Source: Streptomyces sp. NBC_01216 (GTDB lineage Bacteria; Actinomycetota; Actinomycetes; Streptomycetales; Streptomycetaceae). Taken from it: a DNA stretch of 64,000 nucleotides. Below are positions 17,422-26,156 of the stretch, in pieces. The notes under the pieces are model-generated. The model was not told where the DNA came from, ran no database searches, and was given only the letters and a program-made list of their open reading frames with translations. The stretch is from assembly GCF_035994945.1 (NCBI RefSeq), contig NZ_CP108677.1, positions 3,100,001 to 3,164,000 of the forward strand, given 5' to 3'. The stretch's first letter is position 1, and each line of letters starts with the position of its first letter. Position numbers and translations under genes: made by a program.

Positions 17422-18789
17422 ATGGCTTCTGTGCTGGTGGCTTCCAACCGCGGACCGGTCTCGTACGTGCGGGGTGAGGACGGCTCGCTCGACGCCCGCA
17501 GGGGAGGCGGCGGACTGGTCTCCGGCCTGAGCGCCGTGTCCTCCGAGGACAGTCTGTGGGTGTGCGCGGCGCTCGGCGACGGAGACCGTGAGGCGGTCCG
17601 GCTCGGGATCGGCGAACCCGGCGTCCGGATGCTGGACATCGACCCGGCCGTGTACGCCGACGCGTACAACGGCGTCGCGAACTCGGTGCTCTGGTTCGTG
17701 AACCACATGCTCTACGAGACGCCGCTGGAGCCGGTCTTCGACGCCGGGTTCCGGCGCCGGTGGACCTCGTACGAGACGTACAACCGGGCGTTCGCCGAGG
17801 CGCTGGCGGCCGAGGCTGCCGACGGCGCCCGCGTCCTGGTGCAGGACTACCACCTGGCGCTGGTGCCGGGGATGCTGCGCGCGCTCCGCCCCGACCTGCG
17901 CATCGGGCACTTCTCGCACACGCCGTGGGCGCCGCCCGAGTACTTCCGGATCCTGCCGGACGACGTGGCGCTCGGGCTGCTGCGCGGCATGCTCGGTGCC
18001 GACCGGTTGGGCTTCCTCACCCGGCGCTGGGCGGACGCCTTCGCGGACTGCTGCGCGGAGGTGACGGGCGGCACCGGCGGCACGGAGCTGGGGGTGTACG
18101 GACTCGGCGCCGACGCGGACTTCCTACGGGAACGCTCGCGGCGGCCGGACGTCGAGGAACGCCTCGCCGCACTGCGCGAACAGGTGGGACCGGGGCGCCG
18201 GATGATCCTGCGGGTGGACCGCACCGAGCTGTCGAAGAACATCGTGCGGGGCCTGCACGCCTATCGCGCCCTGCTGGAGGAGCACCCCGAGTGGCACGGC
18301 CGGGTGGTGCACGTGGCCTTCGCCTACCCGTCCCGGCAGGACCTGGCGGTCTACCGCGCCTACACGGAGGAGGTCGGCCGGGTCGCCGCGGCGATCAACG
18401 CCCGGTTCGGCACGGACGACTGGACCCCGGTCGTGCTGCACGTGAAGGACGACTTCGCCCGCTCGCTGGCGGCCTACCGCCTGGCGGACGTGGCTCTGGT
18501 CAACCCGATCCGGGACGGCATGAACCTGGTCGCGAAGGAGATCCCGGTCGTCTCCGACGAGGGCTGCGCCCTGGTGCTGTCCCGTGAGGCGGGCGCGCAC
18601 GAGGAGCTGGGCGAGGACGCGATCACGGTCAACCCGTACGACGTGACGGGCACGGCGGACGCCCTGCACGAGGCGCTGACGATGAGCGGGCCGGAGCGTG
18701 CCGAGCGCACGAAGCGCCTGGCCGCGGCGGCCACGGCGCTGCCGCCGCAGCAGTGGTTCCTGGCCCAGCTGGAGGCGCTGGGCGGTTAG
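17422..18789 (+). CDS. otsA: trehalose-6-phosphate synthase
   Basis: A 455-residue GT20 glycosyltransferase forming trehalose-6-phosphate from NDP-glucose and glucose-6-phosphate. Motifs: VASNRGPVSY and RGGGGLVSGL (donor loop), WFVNHMLYETP, QDYHLALVPGMLR, HFSHTPWAPPEYFR, RVDRTELSKNIVRGLHAYR, and NPIRDGMNLVAKEIPVVSDE. A TAGGTT box ends six bases before the ATG and there is no Shine-Dalgarno, so translation is probably leaderless. The matching phosphatase otsB lies immediately downstream but convergent, so the pathway genes are not in one operon. Confidence 0.93.
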   Translation: MASVLVASNRGPVSYVRGEDGSLDARRGGGGLVSGLSAVSSEDSLWVCAALGDGDREAVRLGIGEPGVRMLDIDPAVYADAYNGVANSVLWFVNHMLYETPLEPVFDAGFRRRWTSYETYNRAFAEALAAEAADGARVLVQDYHLALVPGMLRALRPDLRIGHFSHTPWAPPEYFRILPDDVALGLLRGMLGADRLGFLTRRWADAFADCCAEVTGGTGGTELGVYGLGADADFLRERSRRPDVEERLAALREQVGPGRRMILRVDRTELSKNIVRGLHAYRALLEEHPEWHGRVVHVAFAYPSRQDLAVYRAYTEEVGRVAAAINARFGTDDWTPVVLHVKDDFARSLAAYRLADVALVNPIRDGMNLVAKEIPVVSDEGCALVLSREAGAHEELGEDAITVNPYDVTGTADALHEALTMSGPERAERTKRLAAAATALPPQQWFLAQLEALGG

Positions 18790-18872
18790 AACCTGTCGGG
18801 TGCCGGCGGGCAGGCGGGACCTCCGGCCCGGGGGCCGGGGCACCCTCGCGGGCGGGTGCGGGCCGCCCGGAT

Positions 18873-19715
18873 TCAGCCCGCGCCGCGCAGCGCCCGCGCC
18901 AGGCCCGCCAGGAATCCCACCACCGCGGCCGGGCCCGGGACCGAGAGGTCGGCCCGGTCCGACAGTTCCGGGACCTCCGCCGAACCGCTGCACACCAGCA
19001 GGCCGGGCGTCCCGTTCGCGCGCAGCTTCTCCACCGCCGCGAAGGCCGGCAGGTCGCCCAGGTCGTCCCCCGCGTACAGGACGGACCCGGCGCCCACCTC
19101 CCGTGCGTACTCCGCGAGTGCCACGCCCTTGTCCACGCCCGGCGGGCGCAGTTCCAGGACCATACGGCCGGGCTCCAGGACCAGGCCGTGCCGAGCGGCG
19201 AGGTCCGCGAGCGGGGCCTTGAGCGCCTCGAAGGCGGCCTGGGGGTCGGTGGACCGGCGGGTGTGGACGGCGACCGCGCGGCCCTTCTCCTCGATCCAGG
19301 TGCCCGGCCAGGCACCGATGCCGTCCAGGAAACCGGGGAGTTCGGCGCGCACGGCGGCCACACCCGGATGCGGGGCGGAGGCGACGACCGTGCCGGTGAC
19401 GGCGTCCCAGCGTTCGGCGCCGTAGTGGCCGAGGACGACGAGGTGCTCCAGGCCGGGGACCCCGGCGAAGCCGCCGTAGCGCACCGCGACCCCCGCCGGT
19501 CTGCCGGTCACGACGGCGACCGAGGCGAGGCGCGGCGCCAGCGCGGCGAGGGCGGGGACGGCGCCGGGGTGGGCGCGGGCCTGTTCGGGATCGGGGACGA
19601 TCTCGGCGAGCGTCCCGTCGAAGTCGAGGGCGACGACCGCCTTCTCGGGCCGCGCGAGGAGCGCGGCCAGGCCGTCGCGGCCGGCGGATGTGGTCGGGTG
19701 CGGAAGGCTGACCAT
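18873..19715 (-). CDS. otsB: trehalose-6-phosphate phosphatase
   Basis: A 280-residue HAD-superfamily enzyme that removes phosphate from trehalose-6-phosphate. Motif I is ALDFDGTLAEIVPD (nucleophile and acid/base Asp), motif II VAVVTGRPAG, then GHYGAERWD, KGRAVAVHTR, RPPGVDKGVAL and motif IV YAGDDLGDLPAF. Length is normal. It converges on otsA with an 83-bp gap. The minus-strand TAGGGT (19727-19722) ends six bases before the ATG at 19715, indicating a leaderless transcript like that of otsA. Confidence 0.92.
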   Translation of the reverse strand: MVSLPHPTTSAGRDGLAALLARPEKAVVALDFDGTLAEIVPDPEQARAHPGAVPALAALAPRLASVAVVTGRPAGVAVRYGGFAGVPGLEHLVVLGHYGAERWDAVTGTVVASAPHPGVAAVRAELPGFLDGIGAWPGTWIEEKGRAVAVHTRRSTDPQAAFEALKAPLADLAARHGLVLEPGRMVLELRPPGVDKGVALAEYAREVGAGSVLYAGDDLGDLPAFAAVEKLRANGTPGLLVCSGSAEVPELSDRADLSVPGPAAVVGFLAGLARALRGAG

Positions 19716-19813
19716 GTGACGACCCTACCGACGGAGCGGGGCCGTCGCGACGGTGTCGGCAGGAGCCGTGTGCGCTCCGGGAGCGTGGCCCGCGCCGGGA
19801 GCCTCTCGGGTTC

Positions 19814-20065
19814 TCAGCGCCGCTGTTCCCGCTCGGCGCGGACCCGGCGCAGGCGGTTGACGGTCACCGGGTCGTGGACGAGGGCGCGCGGATCGTCCAG
19901 CAGGGCGTTGAGGAGCTGGTAGTAGCGGGTCGGCGAGAGGCCGAGCTGCTCGCGGACGGCCCGCTCCTTGGCTCCGGGGCCGGGCCAGGAGCGGCGCTCC
20001 ACGGCGAGGACGGCGCGCTCGCGCTCTTCGAGGCCGCCGGGCCCGGCTCCGTCATCGTTCGTCAT
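19814..20065 (-). CDS. DUF3263 small helix-turn-helix protein
   Basis: An 83-residue protein matching DUF3263: LEERERAVLAVERRSWPGPG, then AKERAVREQLGLSPTRYYQL, then LNALLDDPRALVHDPVTVNR and a basic tail. The central part reads as a helix-turn-helix that could bind DNA. ATG 20065 is preferred over TTG 20074 because minus-strand TAAATT (20078-20073) ends seven bases before it. It stands between otsB and the sugar-binding lipoprotein, 98 bp from otsB. No partner is evident. Confidence 0.8.
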   Translation of the reverse strand: MTNDDGAGPGGLEERERAVLAVERRSWPGPGAKERAVREQLGLSPTRYYQLLNALLDDPRALVHDPVTVNRLRRVRAEREQRR

Positions 20066-20196
20066 ACGAGCCAATTTATGCGCTCGCCGACCCGCCCGGC
20101 CCGCGCACGCCCTCGGAAGGGGTTCCGCGGCGGCTTCGGACGGGACCCGGCGGTCGGGGCGCCGGCACCGGCCGGACCGGACCGGACGGCCGCGTG

Positions 20197-21474
20197 CTAC
20201 TCGGCGTTCTCCAGGGTCTTCGCCTCCCGGGCGATCTTCCCGAGGACGTCCGACGTGCTGCTCCCCGGCTCGACGGCCTTGCCGATGTTCTTCTTGATGG
20301 TGTCGCTGACCTTCGCCCAGGACGTCTTGCCGACCGGCGGGAGCTGCGAGTCCGGCAGCTCCTTGAGGAACTCCCGCAGGTTCTCGTGCTCGGGCGCCTC
20401 GCGCATCGTTCCGGAGGCGCTGACGGTGACGGGCAGCAGATCGTTGTCGCCGGCGAACTTCAGGACGTTCTTGTCGCTGAAGACGAAGTTCAGGAAGCTG
20501 CCGATCGCCTTGCGGTTGCCGTTCTGCTTGAAGCCCATGATCCAGTCGGCGACGCCCATGGACGACTTGGGCTTGCCCTCGATGCCGGGCAGCGCGACCT
20601 TGCCGACCTTGACGCCCTTCTTCTCCGCCTCCTGCAACAGCGAGGGGTGGCCGTTGAGCATGCCGACCTCACCGCGGGTGAAGGCGGCGAACGCCTCCTT
20701 GCGGTTGAGCTCGCCGGGGGCGATGGGACCGGTGAGCTCCTTCTCGACCAGGTTCTCCTTCAGCCACTCGAAGGTGTGGACGTTCTGTTCGGAGTCGATC
20801 TGGTAGTGGTCGGTGAGGTCCGTGTAGCCGGCGCCGCCGCTGAGCATCCACATCATCGACTCGGCCTGCGCCTCCTCCGGGCCGAGCGGCAGCGCGAACG
20901 GGTAGGTCACACCGTCGGCCTTCAGCTTCTCCGCGTCGGCCGCCAGTTCGGCCCAGTTCGTCGGCGGCTTCTTGATGCCGGCCTTGTCGAAGAGGTCCTC
21001 GTTGAAGAACATCAGCCGGGTCGAGGCGACGAAGGGCAGGCCGTACTGGGTGCGCTTCATCTCCCCCGCCTCGGTCAGCGGAGCGAGGAAGTTCGCCTGG
21101 ACGGGTATGGAGAGCAGCTCGTCCGCGGAGTAGAGCTCGTCGGCCGCCGCGTAGTCGGCGTAGGCGCCGATCTGGGCGATGTCGGGCGCGTCACCGGCCG
21201 CCACCATGTCGGCGACCTTGCGGTCGATGTCGTTCCAGGACTCGATCCGGACGTCGATCGTCACACCGGGGTGCTCGGCCTCGTACGCCTTCACCAGGCC
21301 GGCCCAGTAGTTCTTGGTGGAGTCACCACCGACGAGGTCGTAGTCGGCGGCGACCAGCTTGAGGGTGACGTCGCCGGAGTCCTCGCCGATGCCGGCGAGC
21401 CCGCAGCCGGACAGCACGGCACTCAGCCCGAGTGCGGCGACGGTCGCTGTCAGTCCAAGGAATCGCCGCTGCAC
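20197..21474 (-). CDS. sugar ABC-transporter substrate-binding lipoprotein
   Basis: A 425-residue extracellular solute-binding protein of the maltose-binding cluster. It has a lipoprotein signal with lipobox LSGC (Cys24). Typical motifs: WAGLVKAYEAEHPGVTIDV, GDAPDIAQIGAYADYA, GLPFVASTRLMFFNEDLFDK, AFAAFTRGEVGMLNGHPS and MGVADWIMGFKQNGNRKAIG. No permease genes accompany it, so it must dock with a transporter encoded elsewhere, probably energised by MsiK (52.2 kb). It is divergent from nagK, and the DasR-like site at 21679-21694 lies between them, so an amino-sugar substrate is plausible but unproven. Confidence 0.88.
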   Translation of the reverse strand: MQRRFLGLTATVAALGLSAVLSGCGLAGIGEDSGDVTLKLVAADYDLVGGDSTKNYWAGLVKAYEAEHPGVTIDVRIESWNDIDRKVADMVAAGDAPDIAQIGAYADYAAADELYSADELLSIPVQANFLAPLTEAGEMKRTQYGLPFVASTRLMFFNEDLFDKAGIKKPPTNWAELAADAEKLKADGVTYPFALPLGPEEAQAESMMWMLSGGAGYTDLTDHYQIDSEQNVHTFEWLKENLVEKELTGPIAPGELNRKEAFAAFTRGEVGMLNGHPSLLQEAEKKGVKVGKVALPGIEGKPKSSMGVADWIMGFKQNGNRKAIGSFLNFVFSDKNVLKFAGDNDLLPVTVSASGTMREAPEHENLREFLKELPDSQLPPVGKTSWAKVSDTIKKNIGKAVEPGSSTSDVLGKIAREAKTLENAE

Positions 21475-21678
21475 AGATACTGCCCCACCCTCTGCTCGGA
21501 ATCGATGTGCGATCGTCTCCCGAAAACGGCGTGCGGTCTACACCACTTGGGTATCGCTTTCGCAACGCGCGCCCGTACCCGGGCGGACGGGGTTCCGACG
21601 GGCGGGGGCGGCCCCTCCCCCGGGTGCCGGGGCGTTCGGCGCGGCCTGAATTTGTATGCTCGCGCAACAATCTCGCCC

Positions 21679-21694
21679 AGTGGACTAGACCTTT
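21679..21694 (+). promoter_or_regulatory. DasR-responsive element (dre-like) of the nagK-nagA operon
   Basis: AGTGGACTAGACCTTT matches 12 of 16 positions of the dre consensus ACTGGTCTAGACCACT. It is centred 36 bp before the nagK GTG. A weak promoter pair (TAGACC 21687-21692, 17 bp, GAGACT 21710-21715) would overlap it. The same 13-bp core, GTGGACTAGACCT, recurs before msiK. Confidence 0.75.
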
Positions 21695-21722
21695 TTGCCG
21701 TTGACGCGCGAGACTGTTCCCC

Positions 21723-22733
21723 GTGAGACACGTCATCGCCCTGGATGTGGGCGGCACCGGTATGAAGGCCGCCCTCGTCGGGGCGGACGGGACCCTGCTC
21801 CACGAGGCCCGGCGCGCCACCGGGCGCGCGCGTGGACCCGAAGCCGTGGTGGAGTCGATCCTCGGCTTCGCGGCGGAGCTGCGCGCCTACGGCCTGGAGC
21901 GCTACGGGCAGCCCGCCGCCGCCGCGGGAGTCGCCGTCCCCGGAATCGTCGACGCCGAGAACGGCATCGCCGTCTACGCCGCCAACCTCGGCTGGCGTGA
22001 CGTCCCCCTGCGCACACTGCTCAGCGAGCGTCTCGACGGTGTGCCCGTCGCCCTCGGCCACGACGTCCGCACGGGCGGCCTCGCCGAGGGACGGATCGGC
22101 GCGGGCCACGGCGCCGACCGCTTCCTCTTCGTGCCCCTGGGCACCGGCATCGCGGGCGCCATCGGCATCGGCGGCGCGATCGAGGCCGGGGCCCACGGCT
22201 ACGCCGGCGAGATCGGCCACATCGTCGTCCGCCCCGGCGGCACCGACTGCGGCTGCGGCCAGCGCGGCTGCCTGGAGCGCTACGCCTCCGCCTCCGCCGT
22301 CTCCCTCGCCTGGGCCGCGGCCTCCGACGACCCGGAGGCGGACGCCGCCGACTGCGCCAAGGCGGTCGAGTCCGGCGACCAGAACGCCGTACGGGTCTGG
22401 CGGGACGCCGTCGACGCCCTCGCCGACGGGCTCGTCACCGCACTCACCCTGCTGGACCCCCGCACGCTCATCATCGGTGGCGGTCTCGCCGAGGCCGGGG
22501 AAACCTTGTTCACACCCCTGAGGGCCGCCGTGGAGGAACGCGTCACGTTCCAGAGGCTGCCCGCCATCGTGCCGGCGGCCCTCGGGGACACCGCCGGATG
22601 CCTGGGCGCCGGCCTGCTCGCCTGGGACCTGCTCGACCGCCGGGCGCCCTTCACCGAAGGGTCCGCCACCCCGCTCCCCACCGACCGGCGACCCACCACC
22701 CCCCACGACTCCGATCCGGAGGTATCCGCCTGA
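21723..22733 (+). CDS. nagK: ROK-family N-acetylglucosamine kinase
   Basis: A 336-residue sugar kinase. ATP-binding motif ALDVGGTGMKAALVG at the N-terminus; ROK zinc motif CGCGQRGCLE (Cys176, 178, 183) after the HxxGxxxH-like GEIGHIVV; second glycine loop VPLGTGIAGAIGIGG. It phosphorylates GlcNAc, giving GlcNAc-6-P for NagA. Its stop overlaps the nagA start by one base (TGATG), so the two are coupled. The identification as NagK rests on the nagA partner and the DasR-like site; by sequence alone it could be a glucokinase-type ROK protein. Confidence 0.88.
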   Translation: MRHVIALDVGGTGMKAALVGADGTLLHEARRATGRARGPEAVVESILGFAAELRAYGLERYGQPAAAAGVAVPGIVDAENGIAVYAANLGWRDVPLRTLLSERLDGVPVALGHDVRTGGLAEGRIGAGHGADRFLFVPLGTGIAGAIGIGGAIEAGAHGYAGEIGHIVVRPGGTDCGCGQRGCLERYASASAVSLAWAAASDDPEADAADCAKAVESGDQNAVRVWRDAVDALADGLVTALTLLDPRTLIIGGGLAEAGETLFTPLRAAVEERVTFQRLPAIVPAALGDTAGCLGAGLLAWDLLDRRAPFTEGSATPLPTDRRPTTPHDSDPEVSA

Positions 22734-23878
22734 TGGCCGATCGCAAGGTTCTCGCCGGCGCCCGTGTGGTGCTGCCGACCGGAATCGTCGAGAACGGACG
22801 TGTGATCGTCGAGGGCGGCCGCATCGCGGGCAGCACTCCCGCCGAGACGCCCGCCATCGACCTGACCGGCCACTGGGTCGTGCCCGGCTTCGTCGACATG
22901 CACAACCACGGCGGCGGCGGCACCTCCTTCACCTCCGGCACCGCCGACGAGGTGCTGCACGGTGTCCACACCCACCGCCTGCACGGCACCACCACCGTGG
23001 TCGCCTCCTTCGTGACCGGCGACATGGACTTCCTCGGCCGGCGCGCGGGCCTGCTCTCCGAGCTGGCCGAACAGGGCGAGATCGCGGGCCTGCACTTCGA
23101 GGGGCCGTTCATCTCCCCGTGCCGCAAGGGCGCGCACGACGAGACGATGCTGCGCGACCCCGACCCGGCCGAGGTCCGCAAACTGATCGACGCCGCCCGC
23201 GGCCAGGCCAGGATGGTGACGCTCGCGACCGAGCTGCCCGGCGGCATCGACTCCGTGCGGCTGCTGGCCGAGCACGGCGTGATCGCCGCCGTCGGCCACA
23301 CCGACGCGACCTACGAGCAGACGCGGGCGGCCATCGACGCGGGCGCGACCGTGGCGACGCACCTCTTCAACGCGATGCCCGCGCTCGGCCACCGCGCTCC
23401 CGGCCCGATCGCCGCGCTCCTGGAGGACGAGCGGATCACGGTCGAGCTGATCAACGACGGCACGCACCTGCACCCGGCGGCGCTGGAACTGGCGTTCCAT
23501 CACGCGGGCGCGGGACGCGTCGCGTTCATCACCGACGCGATGGACGCGGCCGGCTTCGGTGACGGGCACTACGCGCTCGGATCGATGGCGGTCGAGGTGA
23601 AGGACGGGGTCGCCCGGCTGGTCGAGGGCGGCTCGATCGCCGGCTCGACCCTCACCTTGGACCGCGCGTTCAAACGGGCGGTGACCGTCGACGGCCTGCC
23701 GGTCGAGTCCGTCGTGGCGGCCATCTCCGCCAACCCGGCCCGGCTGCTGGGCGTCGACGACAAGGTCGGCTCACTGGACCCCGGAAAGGACGCCGACCTG
23801 GTCGTCCTGGACGAGAACTTCGACCTCAAGGGCGTCATGCGCAAGGGCAGCTGGGTGGTTGAGCCCCAAGTGGGCTGA
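22733..23878 (+). CDS. nagA: N-acetylglucosamine-6-phosphate deacetylase
   Basis: A 381-residue amidohydrolase converting GlcNAc-6-P to glucosamine-6-P. Metal and substrate motifs: PGFVDMHNHGGGG (HNH 57-59), GLHFEGPFISPCRKGAH (Glu ligand), AVGHTDATYEQ, THLFNAMPALGHR, LINDGTHLHP and the catalytic Asp in VAFITDAMDAAG. It is the second gene of the nagK-nagA operon and is closed by a strong terminator 25 bp downstream. It handles GlcNAc-6-P from NagK and probably from MurQ. Confidence 0.95.
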   Translation: MADRKVLAGARVVLPTGIVENGRVIVEGGRIAGSTPAETPAIDLTGHWVVPGFVDMHNHGGGGTSFTSGTADEVLHGVHTHRLHGTTTVVASFVTGDMDFLGRRAGLLSELAEQGEIAGLHFEGPFISPCRKGAHDETMLRDPDPAEVRKLIDAARGQARMVTLATELPGGIDSVRLLAEHGVIAAVGHTDATYEQTRAAIDAGATVATHLFNAMPALGHRAPGPIAALLEDERITVELINDGTHLHPAALELAFHHAGAGRVAFITDAMDAAGFGDGHYALGSMAVEVKDGVARLVEGGSIAGSTLTLDRAFKRAVTVDGLPVESVVAAISANPARLLGVDDKVGSLDPGKDADLVVLDENFDLKGVMRKGSWVVEPQVG

Positions 23879-23902
23879 TTTTGACACGAATTGTTTCATC
23901 CG

Positions 23903-23947
23903 AACGGAAGGCGGCAGGCCCGGGGACTGGGCCTGCCGCCTTCCGTT
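23903..23947 (+). terminator. terminator of the nagK-nagA operon
   Basis: A 19-bp perfect stem (AACGGAAGGCGGCAGGCCC, 23903-23921, with its complement 23929-23947) and a seven-base loop. It falls within an in-frame upstream extension of the next kinase gene, an argument for the later start used there. Confidence 0.9.
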
Positions 23948-24004
23948 TGGCATGATCGGGGCGCGAACGGCAGGCGATCGGCACGGCACACGGGGGGTGA
24001 ACAG

Positions 24005-24931
24005 GTGATTCTCACGGTCACCCTCAATACGGCACTGGACCTCACCTACCGGGTGCCGGCCCTCACCCCGCACGCCTCGCACCGTGTCACCCAGGTCATC
24101 GAGCGCCCCGGTGGCAAGGGGCTCAACGTCGCCCGCGTGCTCGGCGCCCTCGGTCACGAGGCCGTCGCCACCGGCTTCGTCGGTGGCCCCACCGGCGAGG
24201 TGCTGCGCTCCCGGCTGGCCGGCCTGCGGGTGCGCGACGCGCTCGTCCCGGTCGCCGGGTCCACCCGCCGTACCGTCGCGGTCGTCGACACCGCGTCCGG
24301 GGACACCACCCAGCTCAACGAGCCGGGGCCGACGATCACCCCCGCGGAGTGGTCCGTACTCACCGGCCGCTACGCGCAGCTGCTGGACGGCGCCTCGGCG
24401 GTCGCCCTGTGCGGCAGCCTGCCGCCGGGCATCCACGTCGGCGCGTACGCGGAACTGGTCCGGATGGCCCGGAGCGCCGGCGTCCCGGTCCTCCTCGACA
24501 CCAGCGGCGAGCCGCTGCGCCGCGGGATCGCGGCCCGCCCGGACCTGGTCAAACCGAACGCCGAGGAGCTCGCGGCGCTGACCGGCTCGCGCGAACCGCA
24601 CCGTGCCACGCGGGACGCCCGGCGTCGCGGAGCGCACGCGGTGGTCTCCTCGCTCGGGCCGGAGGGCATGTTGGCCGCCACCCCCGAGGGTCTGTGGCGG
24701 GCGGCCCCGCCGGCCGCGGTGAAGGGCAGTCCGACCGGTGCCGGCGACTCGGCCGTCGCGGGACTGCTGTCCGGCCTGGTCGACGGACTCGCCTGGCCCG
24801 AGCGGCTGACCCGCGCGGTGGCGCTGTCGGCGGCGACGGTCCTCTCCCCGGTCGCGGGCGAGTTCGACCGGGGCGCCTACGAGGAGCTGCTGCCTCGGGT
24901 GACGGTGACGGAGCAGGCCGCGGCGGCGTGA
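24005..24931 (+). CDS. PfkB-family hexose kinase (1-phosphofructokinase type)
   Basis: A 308-residue cytoplasmic kinase. It opens MILTVTLNTALDLTYRVP, as in 1-phosphofructokinase and tagatose-6-phosphate kinase, then ERPGGKGLNVARVLGALGH (PfkB signature 1), LCGSLPPGIHVGAYAELV, KPNAEELAALTG and the anion-hole/catalytic Asp motif GSPTGAGDSAVAGLLSGLV. GTG 24005 is preceded by a gggggtgaac ribosome site; the longer frame to 23891 crosses the nagKA terminator. The location beside nagKA suggests amino-sugar-linked metabolism; the substrate is unassigned. Confidence 0.88.
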   Translation: MILTVTLNTALDLTYRVPALTPHASHRVTQVIERPGGKGLNVARVLGALGHEAVATGFVGGPTGEVLRSRLAGLRVRDALVPVAGSTRRTVAVVDTASGDTTQLNEPGPTITPAEWSVLTGRYAQLLDGASAVALCGSLPPGIHVGAYAELVRMARSAGVPVLLDTSGEPLRRGIAARPDLVKPNAEELAALTGSREPHRATRDARRRGAHAVVSSLGPEGMLAATPEGLWRAAPPAAVKGSPTGAGDSAVAGLLSGLVDGLAWPERLTRAVALSAATVLSPVAGEFDRGAYEELLPRVTVTEQAAAA

Positions 24932-25067
24932 CCGCGGACCCTCCCGGGGGTACTCCAGGACCGCGTCCGGCCCGCCACGGGCGATCCGCACCGCTCGTCC
25001 GGTACGGCTGACCGCACGGCTCGGCTCCGCGGACCGGTCGGTTCGCCCCCGTCCGAGGGCGGTCGGG

Positions 25068-26039
25068 TCAGCTCTTGGCGTGTCCGGCCTTCAGCGAGAC
25101 CTGGTCGAGGATCGCGTCACACTGGTCACCCTGCTCGCAGGAGATCTTGAGCGCGTTCTGTCCCTTGTCGAGGTTCACGTAGGCGTAGGTGTTGGTCCAC
25201 CCCTTGGCCCAGTCCCCCTCCGCCGCCTTGGCGAAGTTGGACATGTTGAGCGAGCGTGGCTTCTCCCCGTTGACCGTCAGCGAGGTCTTGGCGTCCCGGC
25301 CGGGCACGCTGTAGGTGATGAAGAGCGTGTACTCACCGCTCTCGGGCACGTCGACGGACCAGCTCGCGGAGCCGCCCGGCCCGTTGAAGGAGACGTAGGC
25401 GCCGTCGGCGCCCTTGGCACCCTCGATGTCCTTGGCGAGCAGCGCCGGACCGCCCAGCTTGAGCGTCGCGGCGTCCTGCTGCGGCAGCTCCGCCGGGGTG
25501 GGCTTCGCGCTGGGCTCGGTGGTCGGTTCGGAGGAGGCCGTCGGCTGGGTGCTCGGCTTGTCGCCCGCGACGCCGCCGTCACCCCCGTCCCCGCCGATGT
25601 TGTTGATGACGGCCGCGGTGATCCCGAGCACGACGACCGCGACGACCGCGATCGCGCCGATCAGCAGACCCCTGGTGTTGGGCCCTCCACCCCGCTGGGG
25701 CGGCTGCGGCACCTGCCGGGTGCGCTCTCCGCCGGGGTAGGTCTCGGGCGCGGCGTACTGCGGGTTCGGCCGGCCGTACTGCTGCTGGCCGCCGTACGCC
25801 GCCTGCTGCGGGACCTGGGCGCCCGGCTGACCCTGACCGCCGCCGTACTGGCGCTCGCCGACCGTCCTGACCTGGTTGTACGAGGTTCTGGGGACACCCG
25901 GCTGCGCGGCCGGACCGGGGTAGCCGTAGCCGCCGGCCTGGCCGGGGTGCTGGGCGCCCGCCGCCTGGCCGTCCGCGTACAGGTAGCCGAACGGATCGTC
26001 GTCCTCGGGCGTCTTCGCGCCGTCGTTACCGGCAGCCAT
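25068..26039 (-). CDS. membrane-anchored protein with extracellular carbohydrate-binding-like domain
   Basis: A 323-residue protein with three parts. Residues 1-120 are a Gly/Gln/Pro/Tyr-rich cytoplasmic tail (QQYGRPNPQY and similar). Residues 124-146 are one membrane helix (GLLIGAIAVVAVVVLGITAA). A Thr/Pro/Ser linker leads to a C-terminal beta domain (about 190-320: YVSFNGPGGSASWSVDVPES, YTLFITYSVPGRDAKTSLTV, AYVNLDKGQNALKISC) resembling CBM35/CBM6 modules. ATG 26039 is chosen for its GGAG eight bases upstream. Role unknown; sugar or cell-wall binding is inferred. Confidence 0.72.
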   Translation of the reverse strand: MAAGNDGAKTPEDDDPFGYLYADGQAAGAQHPGQAGGYGYPGPAAQPGVPRTSYNQVRTVGERQYGGGQGQPGAQVPQQAAYGGQQQYGRPNPQYAAPETYPGGERTRQVPQPPQRGGGPNTRGLLIGAIAVVAVVVLGITAAVINNIGGDGGDGGVAGDKPSTQPTASSEPTTEPSAKPTPAELPQQDAATLKLGGPALLAKDIEGAKGADGAYVSFNGPGGSASWSVDVPESGEYTLFITYSVPGRDAKTSLTVNGEKPRSLNMSNFAKAAEGDWAKGWTNTYAYVNLDKGQNALKISCEQGDQCDAILDQVSLKAGHAKS

Positions 26040-26156
26040 CCGGGTCACTCCTATCCATGCTCGCCAGCCGTCGCCGACCGGCCGAGCCTACCCCGAACGG
26101 GGAAGCGGACGATCCGGTCCTTGACATCGGCGCCGGGGACGATCTCCGTGCGGTCC

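Noticed and set aside
18787..18800. AACCTGTCGGGTG after otsA as a second MITE copy
   Set aside because: Only one end-like sequence with no matching inverted partner nearby; kept only as a hint.
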